Assembly: GCA_029262795.1 (NCBI GenBank)
Contig: JAJCYT010000009.1
Coordinates: 1-64,000, forward strand
Origin: Candidatus Fraserbacteria bacterium
Lineage (GTDB): Bacteria; Bipolaricaulota; Bipolaricaulia; RBG-16-55-9; JAJCYT01
Length of the DNA: 64,000 nucleotides
Direction of reading: 5' to 3'
Shown here: one piece after another, positions 58,524-64,000 of the stretch
How positions within the stretch are numbered: the first letter of the stretch is position 1
Layout: each line of letters opens with the position of its first letter
Notes under the pieces: model-generated
Told to the model about the DNA's origin: nothing
Databases searched by the model: none
What the model saw: the letters and a program-made list of their open reading frames with translations, nothing else
Translations under genes and position numbers: made by a program

Positions 58524-58623
58524 GTGACAGTATGTCACATTTACGATATAGGCGCAAGTGATCAGATGGGGATAATTTGGATGGCTAAAATAAAGATGTC
58601 ACATTCTGTGCGTAAATGTGACA
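58524..58623. repeat. Inverted repeats upstream of the recombinase
   Basis: GTGACA-GTA-TGTCAC palindrome (58524-58538) just before the recombinase start; TGTCACATTTACG (58533-58545) and its exact complement CGTAAATGTGACA (58611-58623), 65 bp apart; a further TGTCACATT at 58597-58605. This is the pattern of recombinase core or arm sites, or of an operator array. Confidence 0.55.
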
Positions 58624-58653
58624 AGGTAGCATCAACAAGAATGCTTATTTTTT

Positions 58654-59446
58654 GGCGGTGTTGCACAACTAGAGATGTGACGTTTATCCTGTTCTTGGTC
58701 ACACTCAAAGTGGCTTTCTGTTTAGGATATCGAGAAGGTGAGGGAGTAGCTCGAAGTATATCCAAGCTCACCGACATTCCAGTCCCAACTTACTCAACCG
58801 TTAGCCGAAGATTAGCAAGACTAAAACTGGATTTGAGTCAGTTTCCGTCTGATGTCAACCCCATCACTTTGGCAGTTGATGCCAGTGGCCTGCAGGTCAT
58901 TCATCGCAATGGCTGGATGCGTAAGAAATGCAAGGGGTTTGTCAAAAATCATATCGCCATCGAGATCAAGATTAAAAAAGTAAGTGCTCTAGAAATCACC
59001 GATGATCAGATTCATAAAAATGGCAAACTACGGCAGCTAGTGGCATCATCAGCTCAACAAGCAGAGATTGACGAACTCCTTGCTGATGGCGGATACGACA
59101 GTGGAGATTGCTTTGAGTGGTTAGCAGAACATCAGATTGAAGCCGGAATATTGCCACGCAAGAATGCGCGTATAGGCTCATTTGGTGCGCGATCCGTGGT
59201 GGTTACAGCCTGCCAGAAGAATCGAAGTCAATGGAAGAAAGACATTGGCTATGGTCAAAGAAACCTGGTTAAAAGTGCCTTCTCCTCTTTTAAATCAATG
59301 TTTGGTAAACGACTGTACGGTCACAATTGGGAACAGATACAACAGGTAATCAAGCTCAACATCTACAACCTCTTAGTCGGTCTATCTTCCTCCTGCTAAC
59401 GAAGCGTATCTCTGCCTCCGCTCCTACTACGTTGTGCAACAAAGCC
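58654..59446 (+). mobile_element. IS5-family insertion sequence, internally deleted
   Basis: Ends GGCGGTGTTGCACAAC (58654-58669) and GTTGTGCAACAAAGCC (59431-59446) are imperfect inverted repeats (14 of 16 matching) of the IS5-type GGCTTTGTTGCACAA kind. The element is about 790 bp, shorter than a usual IS5 element of about 1 kb; the missing part is the N-terminal region of the transposase gene. No target duplication is obvious. It borders the 3' end of the gene at 59448. Confidence 0.7.
58677..59399 (+). pseudogene. IS5-family transposase, N-terminally truncated
   Basis: About 240 codons of a DDE transposase: LKVAFCLGYREGEGVARSIS, IPVPTYSTVSRRLARLKLD, first catalytic Asp in TLAVDASGLQVI, second in LLADGGYDSGDCF, and Glu in NLVKSAFSSFKSMFGKRLY. 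The start region up to TLK is joined almost directly to the left inverted repeat, so about 70 N-terminal residues are missing. An upstream frame from 58581 reads through the repeat and is not conserved. Probably inactive. Confidence 0.7.
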
Positions 59447-59447
59447 A

Positions 59448-61694
59448 CTAATCTACACATGTTGTTTTTGAATGAGCTTCCGGCGGATCTAATAACGAGC
59501 CTTCATCCAATTGTATATCAACATTTTCTTCAACTTGGATTTTAGAACCATTTATGGCGATTATCTGTGCATCTTTTTCGAGATGAAGGCTCGTTCCTGT
59601 CTTAATTGTCAGCACGGTCGGATCGGTGAATAGCCTGTCAGAGGAATTAGCCACATGTTTTGTTGGCGACAAGCCACGATCTAAACAAATCGTTTTCCCG
59701 GAAGCCACAACAATTTTGCTCTGACGCTTTAATGGATCATGTATATCGTTTTGCAAAACAATGTTGCCGGCCCATCGTACATCATCCTCAACTCTTGAAT
59801 GATCCCAACTAATTCTAACGATAATCGCATTTTCATATTCAGAGCCAGCTTGTGCGCCAAAGACACGTTCCGACAGAATTTCAATGGACAAATTGTTTAG
59901 GTAGACCGTGTTGTTATCAAATGAATGAGTGAACCGGTTAGGTGCACCATGATTGTGTGTTGATCTATGGGTTAAGGCAGTAACAGGAGCTGGGTTGGTA
60001 CCAAGTGCAAGTTTATGGTTTCCAGACAAGCGGAATGCATCCTCATTATCTCCTCGGCTATGGCAATTTGATTTTACAGTTCCATCAACAATCTCACTTA
60101 AGGCAGCTTGAATTTTATCTTGACTAAAAAGCAAACCATCTCCAAAAGGTGCAAATGTCTCTTCAGTAGGCAACTCTTCAAATGTTTCAGCTGAGTCAAT
60201 AGCTTTGTACAAATCCGAAAAACCAGTTAAAGGATTCGCATATGCGTCTATCTTTTCAATTGGTACATTTGGATTGTTCCAATTGCACGGCGAGGATGGA
60301 TCACCATGTTGAAATTGATCGTATCGGTAGAGAAAATCATAATTGCCCTCTGCGGTCAGATGAAGCAACCAACTGCCAAGGGCGTTAGGCTGATCCGCGC
60401 ATCCTTCACTTTGGCATGAAAAAATTTCTTCTGGTGTACCAAATTTAATATCTTTGCCAACTTGCAACTGGATATACATACCAGGCATCCAAGGATCTTT
60501 TCCAGGGACATTTTCCCAAAAGCTCCGGTCAAATCGATTGACAAGTTGACGATTTTCTATCCAAATATATTGGTTTTTTACATTACCACGCCGAGTCCAA
60601 TCCAAATGTGGCAATTTGATCCGGATGGCATCTCCATGAGTATAAAAATCTCGCAATATAAATGTTCCTCCGTTTGGGAGATTTTCAATGGTTAAATCGG
60701 TTTCTACTTCTTCGAGATTTCTCTCATTAATGGCACTAAGCAAAAATCTTTTGTTGGGTTGTTTCCAACCAAGATGATATCTGTCCCATGCAGAAGCAGC
60801 GTTCGATTCGGCTTCCTGTTGAGCCGTAACACCGTAAGACCTAGAAAGAACATTAAACGTGTGTAGTCCGGCCCCGCTCGAAGAGTGCCAATTGTTCCCA
60901 CCAAAGAGAGCGTGCATATACTCCGTCAAAAAGAAATTAAATGCTCCGTCACCGATACTACAACTATTAAAGGATCCAGCAATTCTTACGGTTTTGTTTC
61001 CTAGGGGCAGAGGATTATTGAACATTCTTTGAACGCCAAGTCCAGTAGTACACCCACTGAACAAATGATTGTTTTTCCAGATGACAACCGCAAAATCTAT
61101 GGAGCCATCTGGTTGGTTTGTCTTGGCAAGGCCCGGCCCTTGGCTGCCCCAAGAATCGAAATCATTCAAATTGTATTTCCGGCCTGTGTTGGGATTTACA
61201 TTTGCAGTTTCAATTGGATGAGGGCCGTTATTCAATTGTTCAAAAACTTTTTTTGTGCTACTTACTCTGTCTAATAGGTCTCTGCATTGAATGGTTACAA
61301 CTTCCGGAATGTAATCGCCCAAAACCCTGTACAGCCCGAATGATGCTTGGAAATAGTAATCAGTGATGTACGACTGAGGTAGTTGGCTGCCGACTAAGGA
61401 ATCATCCATGAACTCGTTTGCATTCTCAGGAATTGAGTTGGGGGGCCAATTGCCTCTCAGCCTGTCATTGTTGGGACAATTGGAGTAATCCACTTGTGCA
61501 AATATTAACAGTCCACGGATTGTGCCCGATGCAGGCAAGATATTGCCGTGCTCTGAGCTCCAGATTTGACTCCCTTTAGTCGATAGGGATTTGGATACTG
61601 ACCCTCGATCCCATATTGAAAGCGCAACTACCACGACTAGCAATATGAAGTAAAACGAACGTTGCATCCAGGCAGAATGAGGAAGGTTTTTCAT
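59448..61694 (-). CDS. Secreted M6-like metalloprotease homolog with degenerate zinc motif
   Basis: A 748-residue protein with a signal anchor (SFYFILLVVVVALSIW). Residues about 55-330 resemble M6-type peptidases (GLLIFAQVDYSNCPNN, GSQGPGLAKTNQPDGSIDFA, then FFLTEYMHALFGGNNWHSSS), but the expected HExxH reads TEYMH, with Thr replacing the first His, so it is probably inactive. C-terminal beta domains follow (residues 340-740). The stop codon lies one base from the IS5 end, so the original C-terminus may have been cut by that insertion. Start at 61694 with AGGGGG upstream; a frame to 61739 is possible. Confidence 0.65.
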   Translation of the reverse strand: MKNLPHSAWMQRSFYFILLVVVVALSIWDRGSVSKSLSTKGSQIWSSEHGNILPASGTIRGLLIFAQVDYSNCPNNDRLRGNWPPNSIPENANEFMDDSLVGSQLPQSYITDYYFQASFGLYRVLGDYIPEVVTIQCRDLLDRVSSTKKVFEQLNNGPHPIETANVNPNTGRKYNLNDFDSWGSQGPGLAKTNQPDGSIDFAVVIWKNNHLFSGCTTGLGVQRMFNNPLPLGNKTVRIAGSFNSCSIGDGAFNFFLTEYMHALFGGNNWHSSSGAGLHTFNVLSRSYGVTAQQEAESNAASAWDRYHLGWKQPNKRFLLSAINERNLEEVETDLTIENLPNGGTFILRDFYTHGDAIRIKLPHLDWTRRGNVKNQYIWIENRQLVNRFDRSFWENVPGKDPWMPGMYIQLQVGKDIKFGTPEEIFSCQSEGCADQPNALGSWLLHLTAEGNYDFLYRYDQFQHGDPSSPCNWNNPNVPIEKIDAYANPLTGFSDLYKAIDSAETFEELPTEETFAPFGDGLLFSQDKIQAALSEIVDGTVKSNCHSRGDNEDAFRLSGNHKLALGTNPAPVTALTHRSTHNHGAPNRFTHSFDNNTVYLNNLSIEILSERVFGAQAGSEYENAIIVRISWDHSRVEDDVRWAGNIVLQNDIHDPLKRQSKIVVASGKTICLDRGLSPTKHVANSSDRLFTDPTVLTIKTGTSLHLEKDAQIIAINGSKIQVEENVDIQLDEGSLLDPPEAHSKTTCVD

Positions 61695-62069
61695 AATTAA
61701 TAGCCCCCTGGCCAATTCCTCCCAAGCAGTTTGTATCAAACTGATCTTTGAGTATTTTTAATAATTAATTATAACATAATTTTGTGCCGAAAATACATTG
61801 ATGAGTCATTCTATTACATTGGCAAATTGGTGATTACGTTGACTGGGTATCAATTTGATCTGTTCTCAAGTCTCATCATTTGGTTTTCTTAGCGTAATAT
61901 TACATTCAAGAGTCAATATTTCTGATCCCAAAAATGAAAGTCTTGAGCCACATTCTTGCCTTTTGTGACTTTGTGACCAAATATGAATGGGGAGAGTTTT
62001 GATCTTGACTTTCTTTTCGAATTAGAATTATGATAGTTAGATTGTCATATAATATAGGAGGCATTCTGA
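61695..62069. other. Divergent intergenic region
   Basis: AT-rich. Contains the plus-strand promoter at 62005-62034. Nothing else is recognised. Confidence 0.4.
62005..62034 (+). promoter_or_regulatory. Promoter of the repetitive secreted protein
   Basis: TTGACT (62005-62010) and TATGAT (62029-62034), 18 bp apart; transcription would start near 62041, giving a leader of about 30 bases with AGGAGG at 62056-62061. Confidence 0.6.
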
Positions 62070-64000
62070 ATGCGTAAGTTTCTAATTTTAGTATTCCTGC
62101 TTTCCAGTCTTTCGCTTTCCACATCACTTATAAATACCAATGGGGTTAAAACTTACGCAACTTTCCAGTCAGAACCCTTTTCTGTTGAACAAGTTTGTAT
62201 GGACTCAGTGAGCCACAATGTTGTTGTAAACTGGGATGTAACTGGCTTGGGTGTAACAGATGAAGCCAAATTTCAATTGAAAATTGATCTGACATTGCCA
62301 GATGGCTCAGTCATTACACATTCCACTTCAATTGTACAGGGTTCACAAGAAATTGCTGTTAATCATCCTGACGGTGGAGACGCGGTATTGGGCTTGACGT
62401 TTTTGTTTGTGGATATGGAGGATTTTTCTAATTCATTTATTGTGCATCTTGAGCCATGTTCGGAGCAACCAATTGGACCCTTGCCAGACTTGGTTGTCAA
62501 TAAGACCAATGATGTTGAAGGGCAAACGTCAGTTGGACAAAAGTTCAGGTGGATTATCGAAATTCAAAATCAAGGTGAAGGCGTAGCGTCCTTCCCTTCG
62601 GATAGCAGGGTTTTTCGAGATCAACTTCCTTTTGAAGAAGAAAATGTCACGCTGGCAACGTATCAAGTTCTTGAAATTCCAAATGGCCTTTCATGCGACA
62701 TAGGAAACTCGGAAAACAATGCAAGCCCTGGTGAGCTTCTTTGTTTAGGGTCAATATCGCTTGGCTCAGGAGAGAGTGTTCGGATCGTTGTTGAAGTGAC
62801 TCCGCGTGTAGCGATGGCCCTTGTTAATCCACCTAATGGCATTTGCTTCGTGGATTTGATTGACCCTGAGTTTCCTGAAAGCAATCCAAATGGTCGGATT
62901 GAAGAGTCAAATGAAGGGAATAATCAATGCTCTGATACAGTGATTGTAAGTGAATCACCGCGGTCTACGGATGGACCACTTTCTGATTTAGTAGCGATCA
63001 AGTCAAATAGCGTGTCAGGAGAACTTGTACTTGGCGAATCTTTTGTTTGGACCGTTCTCATTGTGAACCAAGGCCAAGGAGAAGCATTTTTCCCATCTCA
63101 AAGTGTTCTTCTTAGAGATCAGCTTCCACGAGGATCGGAACCGCCAACCTATGCGAACCTCATGTCAGTAACCTCTGGTGGGGTATCGGCTGGCGTGGAG
63201 TGCACCTTTGAGTTTGAAAATGCGACGGATAATACCACAGCGAGAGAGTTTAACTGTCAGGCTGCTGGGGGAGAAATTGTAATTCCTCCTGGGGGAACAA
63301 TTGAAGTCAGTTTTGAGGTTACACCTTCTGGCAGTGGGGACCTTCTGAACGGGGGCAGTACAGGAGTTTGCTTGGTTGATCCAAGAGATGTGGTGGATGA
63401 ATCTGATGATGGAAACAATCCATGTTCAGATTTGGTGAGGGTAAAAGAGCCTCTAAGCGACCTAGTTGCTAGAAAGTCCAATAATGTTGATGGCGTTGCG
63501 GATGTTAATACCACATTCACGTGGACAATACAGGTCGAGAACATAGGTGCCGGAAAGGCTGAATTTTCGCCAAATGCTGAATTATTCAAGGATGATCTCC
63601 CAAGTGACGGGTCTCCAATGTACGTCATTGATAATGTCACAACGAGTGAAATCAGCGGGAACGTTAATTGTTCTCTCGGGGGTCCAGGCAATGATTTATT
63701 GACATGTTTTGCTGGGTCATCCATGACGACCATTTCTCCAGGGGGGAATTTTGAAGTCACTCTTAGTGTGACGCCAACCAGCGTTCCCGGAGGCAATGCG
63801 GTAAACCCTGGATTCTTAACGAACGGGAACCCCGAAGGTGATTGTCGAGCAGATCCCAGTAGCACTGTTGAAGAATCAAATGAGCAAAACAATGACTGTG
63901 CAGACTTAGTAAGAATTATTATTCCATGTCCTATTGTTGCCACAACAGCAACTTCATTAATACAAGGAGGCTCCGAAAGCAATACAGGTGTCACGCATAT
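62070..64000 (+). CDS. Large secreted protein with CARDB/DUF11-like tandem repeats (partial)
   Basis: The frame is open from ATG 62070 to the window end (643 codons). Signal peptide (FLILVFLLSSLSLSTSLINT), an N-terminal beta domain, then three modules of about 160 residues beginning near residues 138 (LPDLVVNKTNDVEG), 304 (LSDLVAIKSNSVSG) and 462 (LSDLVARKSNNVDG). Each contains a WxIxIxNxGxGxAxFP strand, a RDQLP or KDDLP motif, paired cysteines and an ESNExNNxCSD end. These resemble CARDB/DUF11 Ig-like stalk domains of surface proteins. The C-terminus lies beyond the window. Confidence 0.8.
   Translation, partial: MRKFLILVFLLSSLSLSTSLINTNGVKTYATFQSEPFSVEQVCMDSVSHNVVVNWDVTGLGVTDEAKFQLKIDLTLPDGSVITHSTSIVQGSQEIAVNHPDGGDAVLGLTFLFVDMEDFSNSFIVHLEPCSEQPIGPLPDLVVNKTNDVEGQTSVGQKFRWIIEIQNQGEGVASFPSDSRVFRDQLPFEEENVTLATYQVLEIPNGLSCDIGNSENNASPGELLCLGSISLGSGESVRIVVEVTPRVAMALVNPPNGICFVDLIDPEFPESNPNGRIEESNEGNNQCSDTVIVSESPRSTDGPLSDLVAIKSNSVSGELVLGESFVWTVLIVNQGQGEAFFPSQSVLLRDQLPRGSEPPTYANLMSVTSGGVSAGVECTFEFENATDNTTAREFNCQAAGGEIVIPPGGTIEVSFEVTPSGSGDLLNGGSTGVCLVDPRDVVDESDDGNNPCSDLVRVKEPLSDLVARKSNNVDGVADVNTTFTWTIQVENIGAGKAEFSPNAELFKDDLPSDGSPMYVIDNVTTSEISGNVNCSLGGPGNDLLTCFAGSSMTTISPGGNFEVTLSVTPTSVPGGNAVNPGFLTNGNPEGDCRADPSSTVEESNEQNNDCADLVRIIIPCPIVATTATSLIQGGSESNTGVTH

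Noticed and set aside
58581-58676. Longer transposase start from ATG 58581
   Set aside because: It would begin outside the IS left end and read through the terminal inverted repeat; the added residues are not transposase-like.
1-64000. CRISPR arrays, tRNA and rRNA genes
   Set aside because: No regularly spaced repeats with spacers and no cloverleaf or rRNA motifs were seen on either strand. The short repeats found are iterons or operator-like sites.

Overview
The window is bacterial DNA of moderate to low GC. It looks like part of a large plasmid or plasmid-derived mobile element carrying a copper and mercury resistance island. The evidence is a replication initiator with iterons and a DnaA box, two ParA partition loci, a conjugative coupling ATPase, two replication-relaxation family proteins, two toxin-antitoxin loci, a tyrosine recombinase and insertion sequences. 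The host phylum cannot be fixed from sequence alone. Periplasm-type proteins (Tat and Sec signals, LolA-like plus MMPL pair, Spy-like protein) and an RpiB of the GGSxNGE type are compatible with Chloroflexota or another environmental lineage, but this is an inference.

Layout. 0-6 kb: an IS3-type OrfA cut by the window edge, a broken rpiB, a possible permuted papain-fold protein, a PPC-domain lipoprotein, an orphan YgiT-type antitoxin with a truncated toxin, and hicBA. 6-17.7 kb: a zincin-like peptidase, a membrane NERD/PKD protein paired with a CsgG-like protein, a VirD4/TraD-type ATPase, two replication-relaxation proteins, and long non-coding stretches with inverted repeats (oriT-like or ori-like candidates). 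17.8-23.8 kb: the replication and partition core, with two promoter-terminator units that look like small RNAs, a parFG-like locus flanked by GTATAC palindromes, Rep with iterons, a second parA-parB-like operon, a 55-residue ribbon-helix-helix protein and a DUF2958 protein.

24-52 kb: the metal island. The minus-strand part holds CcdA-like, two DUF1573 proteins, an OmpR-type two-component system, LolA-like plus MMPL exporter, a Met/His-rich Spy-like protein, a beta-propeller, a CuA (COX2-like) protein, CHRD, copA, csoR, Rieske, YHS, a heavy-metal-associated (HMA) domain protein and two periplasmic cupredoxins. A NarL-type histidine kinase and regulator pair then switches direction, followed by a plus-strand cassette with a second CHRD and CuA protein, cytochrome c and a ferric-reductase-like membrane protein. 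Three genes (small CCH-motif secreted protein, CHRD, CuA) occur in the same order in both cassettes, and a shared 15-bp motif with an upstream half-site precedes four minus-strand operons. 52-57.6 kb: an adenylate cyclase and a mer locus (merB operon diverging from merR across a classical 19-bp-spacer operator), a VOC protein and an ABC exporter. 57.6-64 kb: a WGR protein, a tyrosine recombinase with nearby inverted repeats, an internally deleted IS5-type element at the 3' end of a secreted protease-like gene whose metal motif is degenerate, and a repetitive secreted protein running off the right edge.

Working picture: the plasmid core maintains the element. The island senses copper (CsoR, probably the OmpR-type and NarL-type systems) and mercury (MerR), exports Cu(I) by CopA, and loads the periplasm with copper-binding cupredoxin, CuA, Met-rich and Cys/His-rich proteins. 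No heme-copper oxidase subunit I and no MerA are present in the window, so the electron-transfer role of the CuA, Rieske and cytochrome proteins is open.
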